Below are positions 1 to 10,086 of a stretch of 64,000 bases of DNA, in pieces. The notes under the pieces were generated by a model, which searched no databases, had not been told where the DNA came from, and saw only the letters and a list, made by a program, of their open reading frames with translations. This stretch comes from Chloracidobacterium validum (lineage in GTDB: Bacteria; Acidobacteriota; Blastocatellia; Chloracidobacteriales; Chloracidobacteriaceae), in the NCBI RefSeq assembly GCF_018304825.1, contig NZ_CP072648.1, positions 2,153,501-2,217,500 on the forward strand, in the 5' to 3' direction. Made by a program: the position numbers and the translations under genes. How positions within the stretch are numbered: the stretch's first letter is position 1; the number at the start of each line of letters is the position of its first letter.

Positions 1-196
1 GAATGGTGATGTTATCAATGTCGTGAATATCAACCGCGCGCCGAGTACCTTGCGCATCTGGTGGACACAAGAAGTCATGAAACTGTTCCAAATCCCCAAG
101 GTAGCACCGCAAGGTGTGCGCCGAGGCGTTCCGCTCGTACATCAGAAATTTTTTGAAGTCCTCGATGTAGTCGGCCAACGTTGGCACATCCGGCAT
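1..196 (-). CDS. Tyrosine recombinase XerC/XerD family, N-terminal part (runs off the window)
   Basis: The minus strand is open from an ATG at 196 to the window edge, giving 65 residues. They resemble the N-terminal SAM-like DNA-binding domain of XerC/XerD: an [11 protein letters not shown] helix, then [20 protein letters not shown], the usual 'ERN-S-HT--Y--DL--F' pattern, then [18 protein letters not shown] ribosome-binding site lies about a dozen bases upstream. The catalytic domain (RHRRY residues) lies outside the window, so XerC, XerD or a phage-type integrase cannot be separated. In the family these enzymes resolve chromosome dimers at dif. The gene is divergent from bioF. Confidence 0.8.
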   Translation of the reverse strand, partial: MPDVPTLADYIEDFKKFLMYERNASAHTLRCYLGDLEQFHDFLCPPDAQGTRRAVDIHDIDNITI

Positions 197-314
197 CCGG
201 CTTTCAGCTCCTCCCTATCCATTTTCCCAAGTCGTTTTGCTATTGTGCGTGACTGATGGCGTGCTCGGCAATGGCGACTGCCTTGCCCTGCTACCCAGAT
301 GGCTATCATGCATC

Positions 315-1493
315 ATGTCCCTGCTTGCGCTTCAAACTGAACTTGCAGATGAACTGGAAACCATCCGGGCGTCTGGCCGCTGGCGTGAGTTGAGGGCAGC
401 TCAGTCGCCACCAACGGTAACCTTTGTGCGCGAGGATCGGACGTGGCTCAACTTTTCCAGCAACGACTATCTCGGTTTAGCGACCCATCCGCGTCTCATT
501 GCTGCGGCACAGACCGCTACAGCCGCCTGGGGGGTTGGGGCGACGGCCAGCCGCCTGATTTGCGGCACACTGACCCTGCACAGTGCGTTGGAAACTGCCC
601 TGGTGGATTTCAAGGTCGGTGGTCAGCCGGGCTACCGGGCGCTGCTGTTCAACAGCGGCTATCACGCTAACCTAGCATTGTTGGCCACTTTAGCTGGTGC
701 CGGGGATGTGATTTTTTCCGACGCGCTCAATCATGCCAGCTTGATCGATGGCTGCCGCTTGAGCCGTGCTACCGTCGTCGTCTATCGGCACAACGATGTG
801 GATGACCTGCGCGCCAAACTTGCCGAGCATCCACGAGCACGCCGTAAGCTCATTGTCACCGAAGCCGTGTTTTCAATGGACGGTGACGTTGCGCCACTCG
901 ATGAGTTGCTTGCGCTGGCAGAAGCCTTTGGGGCCTGGGTGGTGCTTGACGAAGCCCATGCCACGGGCGTACTAGGCCCGCATGGGCGCGGTCTGGCGGC
1001 TACGGTTGCATCAGCCGATCATCCACTCATCACCATGGGAACACTAAGCAAGGCGCTTGGAAGCTTTGGCGCGTTTGTCGTCGCGCCCGAAGTGGTTATT
1101 GAGCTACTCACGAATCGGGCGCGGCCGTTTATCTTCACCACGGCCCTCCCCCCAGCCCCAGTTGCCGCCGCGCTGGAAGCCGTCTGCTTGCTACAGGAAA
1201 GCGATCAGTTGGTCCGTATGCTGCGCGCCAATATCGTTGAGATGGCGACAGCGCTTGGTCTCCCGCCGACGTGGCCGACGCCGATCTTCCCGGTTGTGCT
1301 GGGCAGCGAACAAGCCGTGATGTACGCCATGCAAACACTCCAGGACGCGGGTTTCTATGTGGTTGGCATCCGTCCGCCAACCGTCCCGCCCGGCGCTTCC
1401 CGCCTGCGGTTAACGGTTACGGCTGCCCATACCGAAGCCCAAATTGGGGCTGTGGCCAAGGCCATCCGCGCTATTTGCCGACCGCCAGCGTGA
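315..1493 (+). CDS. bioF: 8-amino-7-oxononanoate synthase (BioF)
   Basis: This is a 392-residue PLP enzyme of the alpha-oxoamine synthase family. It would condense pimeloyl-ACP/CoA with alanine in biotin synthesis. Visible motifs are SNDYLGL (49-55), the [12 protein letters not shown] loop (135-146), [15 protein letters not shown] (212-226) and the PLP lysine in TLSKALGS (Lys246). The frame is open further upstream, but [15 protein letters not shown] matches the family N-terminus, so the ATG at 315 is chosen. No other biotin genes are adjacent. The related glycine C-acetyltransferase (KBL) is the main alternative; length and motifs favour BioF. Confidence 0.83.
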   Translation: MSLLALQTELADELETIRASGRWRELRAAQSPPTVTFVREDRTWLNFSSNDYLGLATHPRLIAAAQTATAAWGVGATASRLICGTLTLHSALETALVDFKVGGQPGYRALLFNSGYHANLALLATLAGAGDVIFSDALNHASLIDGCRLSRATVVVYRHNDVDDLRAKLAEHPRARRKLIVTEAVFSMDGDVAPLDELLALAEAFGAWVVLDEAHATGVLGPHGRGLAATVASADHPLITMGTLSKALGSFGAFVVAPEVVIELLTNRARPFIFTTALPPAPVAAALEAVCLLQESDQLVRMLRANIVEMATALGLPPTWPTPIFPVVLGSEQAVMYAMQTLQDAGFYVVGIRPPTVPPGASRLRLTVTAAHTEAQIGAVAKAIRAICRPPA

Positions 1494-1575
1494 AGTCACC
1501 AGCCTGAACCCAGTCCACTCGCTTGCCGCTTGGTTCCATTCTTAGCCTCCGCCAGAGCAGCACCGGTTCCGTGGG

Positions 1576-2829
1576 TCACTCATAGCGGAGGGCTTCAGCC
1601 GGATCGAGGTAAGCCGCTTTGATGGCCGGAATGAGTCCAGAGATGAGGCCGATGCTGACCGAGATAACAAATCCCACCATAACCCAGAACATTGAAACGC
1701 TGGACGGTAGGACTGGAACCGTGGCATTGAGAAGTGCACTGATGGTGATGCCGGCCACAATACCAATACAACCACCGAGTCCCGTGAGTGACATGGCTTC
1801 AATGAGAAACTGCATGATGATGTCACGTCGGCGCGCACCCAGAGCACGGCGCGTACCGATTTCTTTCGTCCGCTCCGTAACGGAGACCAGCATGATGTTC
1901 AAGACACCAATGCCCCCAACGAGGAGGGCCATGCCGGAGATTGGGACGACAATGGCGGCCAGCACGAGCGTAATTTTCCCAAAACCTTCTTTCTCAGCCG
2001 TTGGGGTTGAAAGATGAAAGTCATCGGCCTTGTAAAATGGAACGTTACGTCGCTTGCGTAACAGCCGCGTGATGTCATCCACCATGCGGTCAAGCTGTCC
2101 ATCCTTGGCCTTGGCGACAATAATGTAGTTCTTGTTCCGCGGATAAAGTCGCCGAAAGGTCGCATGTGGAATGATGGCGCAGTTGTCTTCCCAGTTTGCG
2201 CCGGGAAACATGCCGCGCGCCGGACTTTTTTCAAGAACGCCAACCACCCGGAAGATTTGCCCGTTGATGGTTAACTCTTTTCCAACGGCTTCCGTCGTCC
2301 CGAAGAGTGTCTCCGCCGTGTCGTAGCCGATGACGGCGACCGGCACGCCATGTCGGCTCTCAACATCAGTGTAGTAGCGCCCGGTGAGCATCTGCATGTT
2401 GCGGGCTTCGAGAAATGCCGGGTCTCCGCCGCGCAGAACGGGACTATTCGCCTGGCGGTCACGGTATTTCAAAATAGGTGGATCAGGACCACCAGGCCAC
2501 TTACCCAGCGAGGCGGTGGCGGCCGCCACGCTTGGCAACTCGGCAATTGCGAGCCCATCTTCATACGTCAAGTCTTTCCGTTGACGTTCTTCAAAGGTGG
2601 GGTCGCGTGGGCCGCCAAAGTCAAACTTGGAGACAAAAACGGTGTTTGTCCCGAAGCGTTCAACCATGGCGGCAAAGCTTGCTTCAAGTCCGGTGACCAC
2701 CGACGACACCAAAATGACGGAGGTCGTTCCGATGATGACCCCTAGGATCGTCAGAAGTGACCGAAACTTGCGGGCTGCAATCGTCGCAAAGGCCTGCCCA
2801 ATACTTTCTCGAACACTGTAAAACCACAT
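1576..2829 (-). CDS. MacB-like ABC transporter permease (FtsX family)
   Basis: This 417-residue inner-membrane protein has the MacB layout. It has an N-terminal TM helix (SLLTILGVIIGTTSVILVSSV, about 24-44), a long periplasmic core (about 50-280) and three C-terminal TM helices of the FtsX domain. The conserved VTERTKEIGTRRALGARRRDI segment lies before the second FtsX helix. The protein ends in DPAEALRYE, typical of the family. Homologues export peptides or lipids, or act as mechanotransmitters with a separate ATPase. It follows a paralogous permease with a 52-base gap, probably in one transcript. No ATPase or membrane-fusion gene lies next to it here. Substrate unknown. Confidence 0.85.
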   Translation of the reverse strand: MWFYSVRESIGQAFATIAARKFRSLLTILGVIIGTTSVILVSSVVTGLEASFAAMVERFGTNTVFVSKFDFGGPRDPTFEERQRKDLTYEDGLAIAELPSVAAATASLGKWPGGPDPPILKYRDRQANSPVLRGGDPAFLEARNMQMLTGRYYTDVESRHGVPVAVIGYDTAETLFGTTEAVGKELTINGQIFRVVGVLEKSPARGMFPGANWEDNCAIIPHATFRRLYPRNKNYIIVAKAKDGQLDRMVDDITRLLRKRRNVPFYKADDFHLSTPTAEKEGFGKITLVLAAIVVPISGMALLVGGIGVLNIMLVSVTERTKEIGTRRALGARRRDIIMQFLIEAMSLTGLGGCIGIVAGITISALLNATVPVLPSSVSMFWVMVGFVISVSIGLISGLIPAIKAAYLDPAEALRYE

Positions 2830-2881
2830 GGTGAATGTTCTTCCTTACCGGGAAGTTGGCTTAGGGTTGGGGCAGATTGCT

Positions 2882-4123
2882 TTACTCGTTACGCAGGGCA
2901 ACGATCGGGTCCAGGTTGGCGGCCCGGTAGGCCGGGTAGATACCGAAAATCAGCCCAACCCCAGTTGAAACGACCAGTGCCAGAACAACTGCCCAGATGG
3001 GCATGGCAAATGGCAGCCCAAACTGCCCGGCAATAACCAGTCCAACCCAGGCAATCGCCAATCCCAAGACGCCGCCTGTGCCGGACAAAAGTGAGGATTC
3101 AACCAGAAACTGCGACAGAATATCCCATCGCCGAGCGCCCAAGCTTTTGCGGATGCCGATTTCACGGGTTCGCTCAGTGACGGCCACCATCATGATGTTC
3201 ATGATGACGATGCCGCCCACCACCAGCGAAATGGAGACGACGCCGAGTGCCACAACGGCAATCATTCCAGTCAGGTTGCGCCACAGGTCCTTGAGCGCAT
3301 CCGCACCAATGAAGGCAAAGTCATCCCGCTGCTCCGGTCGCAAGTGATGGCGTGCGCGCATAATGCCGCGGACTTGATCTTCAAGGGCCTCAAGCGTAAC
3401 GCCTGGCTTAGGTTGTAGGACAATAGCCAGTGATTGGCGGGGCCCAAACATCCGCAAGTGGACTGATGGTGGCACAACGATGAAGGTGTCACGGTCATTT
3501 CCTAAAAATGAACCGAGTTCCTTCGAGACCCCAATGATACGGAACGGCTCGCCCAGAATGCGTATTTCACGTCCAACCGGGTTGGCGCCGCCAAAGAGTT
3601 TCTCACGGATTTTGTAGCCGACGAAAACGACGTTGGCACGGTTTTCGTCGTCGCTTTCAACAATGAACCGTCCATCTTCGACCGAGATGTTACCTGCTCC
3701 CATCGCCGGGATGGTTGGCGAATAACCAATGACCGAAACATTGGTCAGTTCTGTCCCGCCCTGCCGCAGGTAGGGGATAGACTGGTCCAGCCGGATGCCC
3801 ATTTCCTGGGCCAGATTCGCTCGTTCGCGCAAGTCACGGTAGTCGTCTAGCGTGATGATTTTGTTTTTCTGGACGCGGAGCCATTCATCGAGCCCAAGGA
3901 CGATGCCATACCGGTCGAGAATGATCGTATTGGCACCGAATTCGTCCTCCATGGTCTGGGCGACATAGATGTTCATCCCTTCAATCACGGCGGCCACTGC
4001 CACGACCGTCATGACGCCAAAAACGACGCCGAGAAGCGTCAAAAAACTTCGTAACTTGTGGGCACGCAAGGCTTCGACGGCCAGCCGAACCGCCTCACGA
4101 AAGGGCATCGCGCCAGTGGACAT
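2882..4123 (-). CDS. MacB-like ABC transporter permease (FtsX family), upstream paralogue
   Basis: A 413-residue paralogue of the next permease. An N-terminal TM helix (LRSFLTLLGVVFGVMTVVAV) is followed by a periplasmic MacB core and three C-terminal TM helices. It carries the VTERTREIGIRKSLGARRWDI signature and ends DPIVALRNE. The frame stays open to 4633, but the ATG at 4123 is preferred: MSTGAMPFREAVRLAVEALRAHK matches the family start, and a GAGG site sits 6 bases upstream. The pair may form a heterodimeric permease. The region upstream of 4123 overlaps the opposite-strand lipoprotein gene only if the longer start were used, another reason to reject it. Confidence 0.85.
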   Translation of the reverse strand: MSTGAMPFREAVRLAVEALRAHKLRSFLTLLGVVFGVMTVVAVAAVIEGMNIYVAQTMEDEFGANTIILDRYGIVLGLDEWLRVQKNKIITLDDYRDLRERANLAQEMGIRLDQSIPYLRQGGTELTNVSVIGYSPTIPAMGAGNISVEDGRFIVESDDENRANVVFVGYKIREKLFGGANPVGREIRILGEPFRIIGVSKELGSFLGNDRDTFIVVPPSVHLRMFGPRQSLAIVLQPKPGVTLEALEDQVRGIMRARHHLRPEQRDDFAFIGADALKDLWRNLTGMIAVVALGVVSISLVVGGIVIMNIMMVAVTERTREIGIRKSLGARRWDILSQFLVESSLLSGTGGVLGLAIAWVGLVIAGQFGLPFAMPIWAVVLALVVSTGVGLIFGIYPAYRAANLDPIVALRNE

Positions 4124-4319
4124 CAGAAACCTCGGTGCGCTAGGAGATGAGCCATGCGTATCGCCAATGCGAAACGTTGGCGAAGGGCGGTGAGTTCCGG
4201 CAAATATTTGGGCAAGGCAGATTCCTGCCAGGCGTTGCGCATCGTCTGTGATTCGGCGTACAAGCAAAGAATCAGTAACCCAGGTTTCCAGCCTGGCTTG
4301 TGGCGAGGAACAGCTCGGC

Positions 4320-4937
4320 ATGGTCATCCGTTCGCATCGGCGACTGTTGGTAGTGTGGCTGGCCTGGTTCAGCCTTGGGTTTTGCAATGGCTGCCAACCG
4401 GCATCGCCCCCAGCGCCAACGATTGATCTATTTAGTCTGATGGAGCGGTTTTGGCCCCAGTTCGATGGTTCACGCGAACGGGCCGGACAGCCGCCACTCA
4501 CGCGGCAAGATGCCGAGCGACTGCTGTCCGACGCGCGCGTCGAGCGCCGTTGGCAAGTCGAAGGCGAGCAAGAGGTTCTGACCGCCGTCCTGCCGGTCAC
4601 CTTTGGGAAAGGCAGCGGCCGCTGCCGGGTCACGGTGACGTCTCGGCTCGGGCAGTCAACCGTTCACAGTGTGATATTTCAGTTGTCAGACCTTACCGAC
4701 CCGAACCTCGCCGATGACGAAAACCACGTGATTGACGCTTTTGTGAAACAGTACGGCGACCCGGCCGACGTGGATGCCACGGACATTGACCTTGTGTGGC
4801 GGTTATCCCAAGGGGCGCTGGTGTTGCTGGCCGCTGAAGCTGATGACCCGACCACAACCTTTGCGTTGCGCCCCCTCACCGACCTCCCGACCGACGACCC
4901 GCTAGGCAATGGTGGTGAACTGCGAGATCACGACTAA
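4320..4937 (+). CDS. Putative lipoprotein of unknown function
   Basis: A 205-residue protein that I do not recognise. From the ATG at 4320 (GAGGAA about 10 bases upstream) it begins MVIRSHRRLLVVWLAWFSLG, a basic start plus a hydrophobic stretch, then CNGC, compatible with a lipobox cysteine. The mature part is acidic and globular. It has an ERLLSDARVERRWQVEGEQ segment and an alternating strand pattern (CRVTVTSRLGQSTVHSVIF). It is divergent from the permease pair and is followed immediately by a strong hairpin. A role in the envelope is an inference from the signal peptide only. Confidence 0.6.
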   Translation: MVIRSHRRLLVVWLAWFSLGFCNGCQPASPPAPTIDLFSLMERFWPQFDGSRERAGQPPLTRQDAERLLSDARVERRWQVEGEQEVLTAVLPVTFGKGSGRCRVTVTSRLGQSTVHSVIFQLSDLTDPNLADDENHVIDAFVKQYGDPADVDATDIDLVWRLSQGALVLLAAEADDPTTTFALRPLTDLPTDDPLGNGGELRDHD

Positions 4938-4976
4938 GACAAAACACGGCAGGGTAGCACCTGCCGTGTTTTGTCT
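4937..4976. terminator. Long perfect hairpin, bidirectional terminator
   Basis: A perfect 17-bp stem (4937-4953 with 4960-4976) encloses a six-base loop. The arms carry AAAA/TTTT tracts, so it can act on both strands. It separates the lipoprotein gene (its stop codon overlaps the left arm) from tRNA-Lys arriving on the other strand. Confidence 0.85.
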
Positions 4977-4986
4977 CCGAAAAGAA

Positions 4987-5061
<75 letters not shown>

Positions 5062-5081
5062 GCGCAACAATGCAAGCGGCT

Positions 5082-5110
5082 AAGGTACGGAAATGTCGCC
5101 GCACTGTCAA
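5082..5110 (-). promoter_or_regulatory. Sigma-70-type promoter of tRNA-Lys
   Basis: On the minus strand a consensus -35 TTGACA (5105-5110) is separated by 17 bases from a -10 like TACCTT (5082-5087). Predicted start is near 5075, about 16 bases before the mature tRNA 5' end. Spacing and position fit; the -10 is weak (3 of 6). Confidence 0.65.
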
Positions 5111-5211
5111 TGCGGGCTTGCCTGAGCGCATTGCTCAATGAGCAGACGTTCCGCATAATGCGCGAACGCTCGAATACGTTTTCATGTTTGCTCGATGCCC
5201 ATAGCTTGCCG

Positions 5212-8061
5212 ATGACTTTTGATCTCAAAAAGACCGTCAACTTACCTTCCAAAGACTTGCCCATGAAGGGCAATCTGGCCCAAACCGAACCCCAGCGGCT
5301 CAAACGCTGGCTTGAAGCTGACGTGTACGGGAAGCTGCGTCAGGCGCGGGCTGGTCGTCCGGTCTTCCGCTTGCACGATGGTCCACCCTATGCCAATGGA
5401 CGCATCCACATGGGGACGGCCTTCAACAAGATTCTCAAGGACTTCATTGTGAAGTCGCGCGCCATGATGGGTTTCGATACGGCATACATCCCCGGCTATG
5501 ACTGTCACGGACTGCCGATTGAAACCAAGGTTGTCAAAGAACTTGAAGGTAAGTTGGCCGCCAAGGGAGTTGCCCTGACGCCGCTCATCATCCGGCGTGA
5601 GGCTCGGTCCTTCGCTGAGCACCACATCAACCAGATGAATCGTGATTTTCAGCGCCTGGGTATCCTGGGCGACTGGAACAACGCCTACCGCACGATGAGT
5701 TACGACTATGAAGCCGACATCCTGCGAACCTTGGCGGCTTTTGTGCGGCAGGGCAGTGTCTATCGCGGTTTACGTCCGGTGCACTGGTCGCTTGGCGCGC
5801 AGTCGGCGCTGGCCGAGGCCGAACTCGAATATAAGGATGTCGTTGACCCTTCGATCTACGTCGCTTTTCCGCTCGTAACCGATCCGGCGGCAATCGCGCC
5901 TGAACTGGCCGGACGTGACGCCGCCGTTGTCATCTGGACGACCACGCCGTGGACACTCCCGGCCAACCTTGGGATCAGTTTCGGCCCGGATTTCGACTAC
6001 GTGGCGGTGGAAATTCCGACGGCGGCCGACGGCGACGAAACCAGCCGCGCCAAGACCTATATCGTTGCCGCCAAGCTTTTGCCCGACTTGGCGCAGAAGT
6101 TTGGGTGGACACACCTGCGGACACTGGCGACCTTCAAGGGCGCGGCGCTGGACGGCAAGTCTGCCCGCCATCCCTGGCTGGACCGGGAATCCAGACTCAT
6201 GGTGGGCGAACACGTCACGCTCGAAGCCGGAACCGGAGCCGTCCACACTGCCCCAGGTCACGGCATGGAGGATTTCGTCATCGGCAAGCGTTATGGCCTG
6301 GAGCCATACTGTCCGGTGGATCAGCGCGGCGTGTACACCGATGAGGTGGCGCATTTCGCCGGACAACAGGTCTTTGACGCCAACCCAGGCATTATCGAGC
6401 TGCTCCGCCAGCGCGGCAAACTGGTTTTTGTCGAGGATTATCCCCACAGTTACCCGCACTGCTGGCGTACCAAAACACCGACGATCTTCCGCGCAACACC
6501 CCAGTGGTTCATCTCGATGGATGCCGCCAACCTGCGCCACCGTGCCATTACCGAAATTGCCCGGGTGCAGTGGCTTCCGCCCTGGGGCGAGGAACGCATG
6601 CGCAACATGTTCATCAACCGCGGCGACTGGTGCATTTCACGCCAACGTGCCTGGGGCGTGCCAATTGCTGCCTTGCGTTGTCAGTCCTGTGGAACGGTTC
6701 ACGCCACGGCGGACTTCATGGAGCGCGTGGCGGAGGTCTTTGCTCAGGAAGGCGCGGATGCCTGGTACGTGCGGCCGGCGACGGATTTCATCCCACCTGG
6801 TTTTGCCTGTGAACACTGCGGCGCCACTGACTTTGAAAAAGAGATGGATATTCTCGACGTGTGGCTGGATTCGGGCGTGAGTTGGCAGACCATGGAACGC
6901 GCCGGACTGGCAACACCCGATGAGCCGGCCGCGGATGTGTACATCGAGGGTTCGGATCAGTATCGCGGCTGGTTTAATTCTTCGCTTGTCGTCAGTTTGG
7001 GGTTGCGCGGTCATGCGCCTTACCGTGCTGTCATTACCCACGGCTACGTTCTCGACAAGGACCGCGAGAAAATGTCGAAAAGCCAGGGCAATGTCATCGA
7101 GCCGCAGTCGCTCATCGAAACCGGTGGCGCTGACCTGTTGCGCCTATGGACGGCGAGCGTGGATTACACGGACGACGCGCCCATTTCGGAAGAGATTTTG
7201 GCCCGGATTGGCGACGCTTACCGCAAGCTGCGCAACACGCTCTGCTACCTCGTCAATAACCTTTCGGACTTCGATCCCAAAACCGACGCCGTTCCGTTTG
7301 CCGAGCTGTTTGAGATCGACCGCTGGGCGCTGGTTGAAACCAACGAACTCACGCGGCGCGTCCGCACCGCTTATGAGCAATATGCCTTTCAGGCAGCTTA
7401 CACGGCGCTTCTGAACTTTTGCACGACCCAGCTCTCAAGCATTTACTTCGATGTTCTCAAGGATCGGCTCTACACCTACGCTCCCAAGTCCTATGAGCGG
7501 CGCGCAGCACAGACGGCGCTTCACGACATTGCCAGTTCGCTCATTCGATTGCTCGCGCCAATGCTGGCGTTCACGGCCGACGAAGCCTGGGAGAAGCTGA
7601 CGCGCAACCAAGTCGGCTCGGTTCACTTGGCCGAGTTCCCGGCTTACGATCCAGAGCGTGCGCAGCCGGAACTCCGGGCGCGCTGGGAAACCTTGCTGGG
7701 CGTGCGCTCGGCGGCGCTCAAGGAACTCGAACAGGCGCGGGCCGCTGGCGACCTAGGGTCTTCGCTTGAAGCCCAGGTGAACTTGCGGGCCGGTGGCCGC
7801 CTGTACGAGGTCTTGGCGGACTACGGCGCGGAAGCCCTCTCATTGTTGTTGATTGTGTCGCGGGTCACGCTGGAACAAATGGATGCCGATGGCTTGTCAG
7901 TTCAGGTACGGCCCGCGCCCGGTGTCAAATGCGAGCGGTGCTGGCATTACGAAACCACGGTTGGCGAGGACCCAGCCTTTCCAACCATCTGCCATCGGTG
8001 CGTCCGTAACGTGCGTGCGGGCTGGTATCCGTCTGGTCGTTCCGACGGCACGACCGCCTAG
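5212..8061 (+). CDS. ileS: Isoleucyl-tRNA synthetase
   Basis: A 949-residue class I aminoacyl-tRNA synthetase charging tRNA-Ile in the cytoplasm. It shows the [12 protein letters not shown] signature (HMGT in place of HIGH), the editing-domain [11 protein letters not shown] motif, [10 protein letters not shown], and KMSKS (in [11 protein letters not shown]). A C-terminal zinc site follows with cysteines in [10 protein letters not shown] and CHRC. The frame extends upstream, but [22 protein letters not shown] matches the family N-terminus, so the ATG at 5212 is chosen. No clear Shine-Dalgarno sequence precedes it. The C-terminal zinc knuckle indicates the common bacterial (IleS1-like) type. 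Confidence 0.97.
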   Translation: MTFDLKKTVNLPSKDLPMKGNLAQTEPQRLKRWLEADVYGKLRQARAGRPVFRLHDGPPYANGRIHMGTAFNKILKDFIVKSRAMMGFDTAYIPGYDCHGLPIETKVVKELEGKLAAKGVALTPLIIRREARSFAEHHINQMNRDFQRLGILGDWNNAYRTMSYDYEADILRTLAAFVRQGSVYRGLRPVHWSLGAQSALAEAELEYKDVVDPSIYVAFPLVTDPAAIAPELAGRDAAVVIWTTTPWTLPANLGISFGPDFDYVAVEIPTAADGDETSRAKTYIVAAKLLPDLAQKFGWTHLRTLATFKGAALDGKSARHPWLDRESRLMVGEHVTLEAGTGAVHTAPGHGMEDFVIGKRYGLEPYCPVDQRGVYTDEVAHFAGQQVFDANPGIIELLRQRGKLVFVEDYPHSYPHCWRTKTPTIFRATPQWFISMDAANLRHRAITEIARVQWLPPWGEERMRNMFINRGDWCISRQRAWGVPIAALRCQSCGTVHATADFMERVAEVFAQEGADAWYVRPATDFIPPGFACEHCGATDFEKEMDILDVWLDSGVSWQTMERAGLATPDEPAADVYIEGSDQYRGWFNSSLVVSLGLRGHAPYRAVITHGYVLDKDREKMSKSQGNVIEPQSLIETGGADLLRLWTASVDYTDDAPISEEILARIGDAYRKLRNTLCYLVNNLSDFDPKTDAVPFAELFEIDRWALVETNELTRRVRTAYEQYAFQAAYTALLNFCTTQLSSIYFDVLKDRLYTYAPKSYERRAAQTALHDIASSLIRLLAPMLAFTADEAWEKLTRNQVGSVHLAEFPAYDPERAQPELRARWETLLGVRSAALKELEQARAAGDLGSSLEAQVNLRAGGRLYEVLADYGAEALSLLLIVSRVTLEQMDADGLSVQVRPAPGVKCERCWHYETTVGEDPAFPTICHRCVRNVRAGWYPSGRSDGTTA

Positions 8062-8102
8062 CCCCCGCGACGGCATCTTCGCGCCCGAGCCAGTGCGGCA
8101 CA

Positions 8103-8125
8103 GAGGATGGCGCGCGGCCATCCTC
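8103..8125. terminator. Hairpin between convergent ileS and fumC
   Basis: GAGGATGGC (8103-8111) pairs perfectly with GCCATCCTC (8117-8125) around a five-base loop. There is no long U tract, only AATCGTTTCC after it, so termination efficiency is uncertain. Its position between two converging genes supports the call. Confidence 0.5.
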
Positions 8126-8199
8126 AATCGTTTCCTTCCCTTTAGCCGGTAGCTCAGAAAGTGGCGTTTGCCAAGACCACCAGAGACAAGAGGCCGCCG

Positions 8200-9588
8200 C
8201 TACTGCCGGATGCCGCCTTCGGTCAGCGCCCGTGGGTCGAGCAAGCGGTCCAGTTCTTCCGGGGCAAGGTCGGTCATTTCCGCCGCAACATCCTTGACCG
8301 TGCGATCTTCGGCATAGGCACGTTTGGCAATTTTGGCGCCGAGTTCGTAACCGATCACCGGGTTGAGCGCCGTGACCAGGATGGGGTTGCGTCCAACTTG
8401 GGCGGCCAGTCGTTCCTCATTGACGGTGAAGTTGGCAATGGCCTTGTCGGCCAACAAACGCGCCGCATTGGCTAATAAGGTCAAGCTTTGCAGGATGTTG
8501 TAGGCAATGACCGGCAGCATGACATTGAGTTGAAAGTTGCCTGACTGTCCGGCGATGGTGATGGTGGTGTCATTGCCGATAACCTGGGCGCACACCATGG
8601 CCATGGCTTCGGGGATAACCGGGTTGACTTTTCCCGGCATGATGCTTGAGCCGGGTTGAAGGTCCTGGAGCCGAATTTCGGCAAGTCCGGCTTGGGGCCC
8701 GCTATTCATCCAGCGCAAATCGTTGGCGATTTTCATCAAACTGACGGCCACGGTCTTGACCTGGCCGCTGAGTTCGACGATGGCATCCTGGGAACTCAGG
8801 GATTCAAAAAAGCTGTCATTGGGGCGGAAGGGCAGACCCGTTCGCTCGGAAAGCCGTGCCGCGAAGCGGGCGGCAAACTCCGGGTGGGCGTTGATGCCCG
8901 TGCCCACGGCCGTACCGCCTTGCGCCAGTTTGGCCAGCCGGGGCAGAGCGCATTCGATGCGCTCAATCCCGTGGGCGATCTGCCAGGCCCAGCCGGTGAG
9001 TTCCTGGGCCAAGGTGATGGGCATGGCATCCATCAGGTGGGTGCGCCCGGTTTTGACGACGTGAGAGACGGTTTCGGCCTTGGCAACAAGTGCGGCGTGC
9101 AGGTGGCGCAGCGCGGGAAGCAAATCATGCGTGGCCGCCAAGTATGCGCTGACGTGGATAGCGGTTGGGATGGCGTCGTTACTGCTCTGTCCCATGTTGA
9201 CGTGATCATTGGGATGGACGCGCCCGCCAAGGCGCTCACCGGCAAGCGAGGCAATGACCTCGTTGGCGTTCATGTTGGTGCTTGTCCCGGAGCCGGTTTG
9301 AAAAATGTCGAGTGGAAAATGCTCGTCGTGGTGGCCACCGGCGACTTCGAGCGCGGCACTGGCAATTGCTTCTGCCAGCGCCGGGGCAAGCAACCCCAAG
9401 TCTTGATTGGCGCTGGCGGCAGCCCATTTCACGAGCGCCAACGCTTCGATGAAGCGCCGTGGAAAGCGAATCCCGCTGATGGGAAAGTTTTCGACAGCGC
9501 GCTGTGTCTGGGCGCTGTAACGGGCGGTTGCCGGAACCCGAACCTCGCCCATGCTGTCACGTTCAATCCGAAATTGCTCGTCGGTCAC
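8200..9588 (-). CDS. fumC: Class II fumarate hydratase
   Basis: A 462-residue, cofactor-free fumarase that interconverts fumarate and malate in the TCA cycle. It shows GSGTSTNMNANEVIA, the GRTHLMDAMPITLAQE histidine loop, and the superfamily signature GSSIMPGKVNP with its catalytic serine. The start is a GTG at 9588: VTDEQFRIERDSMGEVRVP matches the family start, and AAGGAGT sits 7 bases upstream. An ATG further upstream is in frame but lacks this support. The close relative aspartase is less likely given the GSGTSTNMN and NDSFFESLSSQDA segments. Confidence 0.93.
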   Translation of the reverse strand: MTDEQFRIERDSMGEVRVPATARYSAQTQRAVENFPISGIRFPRRFIEALALVKWAAASANQDLGLLAPALAEAIASAALEVAGGHHDEHFPLDIFQTGSGTSTNMNANEVIASLAGERLGGRVHPNDHVNMGQSSNDAIPTAIHVSAYLAATHDLLPALRHLHAALVAKAETVSHVVKTGRTHLMDAMPITLAQELTGWAWQIAHGIERIECALPRLAKLAQGGTAVGTGINAHPEFAARFAARLSERTGLPFRPNDSFFESLSSQDAIVELSGQVKTVAVSLMKIANDLRWMNSGPQAGLAEIRLQDLQPGSSIMPGKVNPVIPEAMAMVCAQVIGNDTTITIAGQSGNFQLNVMLPVIAYNILQSLTLLANAARLLADKAIANFTVNEERLAAQVGRNPILVTALNPVIGYELGAKIAKRAYAEDRTVKDVAAEMTDLAPEELDRLLDPRALTEGGIRQ

Positions 9589-9841
9589 GATAGGACTCCT
9601 TATGCTAGAAGGTGACTTTTCGTACATTGCCGCCTAAGTATGCGCGTTGCCAGCCGCAGCTTTCAATGTCCGTCGCGGTAGGGCTAAACGTGGGCGAGAA
9701 CTTGGTTCACGCTTCGTCTTTGGCATCAGTTGACCGACGCAGGGTGTCTTCTGTCTTGCTTGATGGGGTCGTGCGCGACATCATGAGTGCTCACGATGGG
9801 CGGACGACTCAAAGGCAAACAGGATCAACGGTTCACTTTTC

Positions 9842-10006
9842 CCATTGCCGGCAGTTCAGGTTGTGTTGGGTGACAGCCGTGAAGTGCTCTGGCAGTTCCC
9901 GGCGGCGAGTGTTTAGTGTTGCATTACCTCGCCACCCTACTGGGGATTGCGCGATGATGATCATCCATCACAAATCGGCGCTGAGGATTCTCCAGAGCCG
10001 TCAGCA
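9842..10006 (+). pseudogene. Decayed fragment of an SPPY-type DNA methyltransferase
   Basis: One reading frame gives AVQVVLGDSREVLWQFPAASV, then a TAG at 9914, then CCITSPPYWGLRDDDHPSQIGAEDSPEP and a second stop. This matches the start of beta-class N4-cytosine/N6-adenine methyltransferases, which typically read 'GDs-evL-q-p--SVD-vitSPPYwglRdy--p-QiG'. The catalytic TSPPY is encoded at 9926-9940. No start codon in context, no SAM-binding C-terminal part and two stops indicate a relic. The rest of the fumC-to-tRNA-Met gap (9589-10086) holds nothing else I can recognise. An open frame spanning it (9612-10130) runs into the tRNA and looks spurious. Confidence 0.7.
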
Positions 10007-10086
10007 TAGGCTACTGACGACATTCAAGCGTGGTATTTCCAAAGAAACGCGCGTTTGGGTATTGGAACGTGATGGACATGCCAGCT

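Noticed and set aside
4124-4633. Long N-terminal extension of the upstream permease
   Set aside because: Low-complexity, Ser/Arg-rich, opposite the lipoprotein gene; the ATG at 4123 has a ribosome-binding site and the family N-terminus.
5915-6880. 321-codon plus-strand frame inside ileS
   Set aside because: Arg/Ser/Pro-rich frameshift shadow of ileS; the real frame contains all synthetase motifs.
8141-8165. tRNA-like string GGTAGCTCAG
   Set aside because: Resembles a D arm only; no acceptor, anticodon or T arm follows.
8656-9615. 319-codon plus-strand open frame
   Set aside because: Lies entirely opposite fumC, which has full family motifs; an antisense shadow of GC-rich coding DNA.
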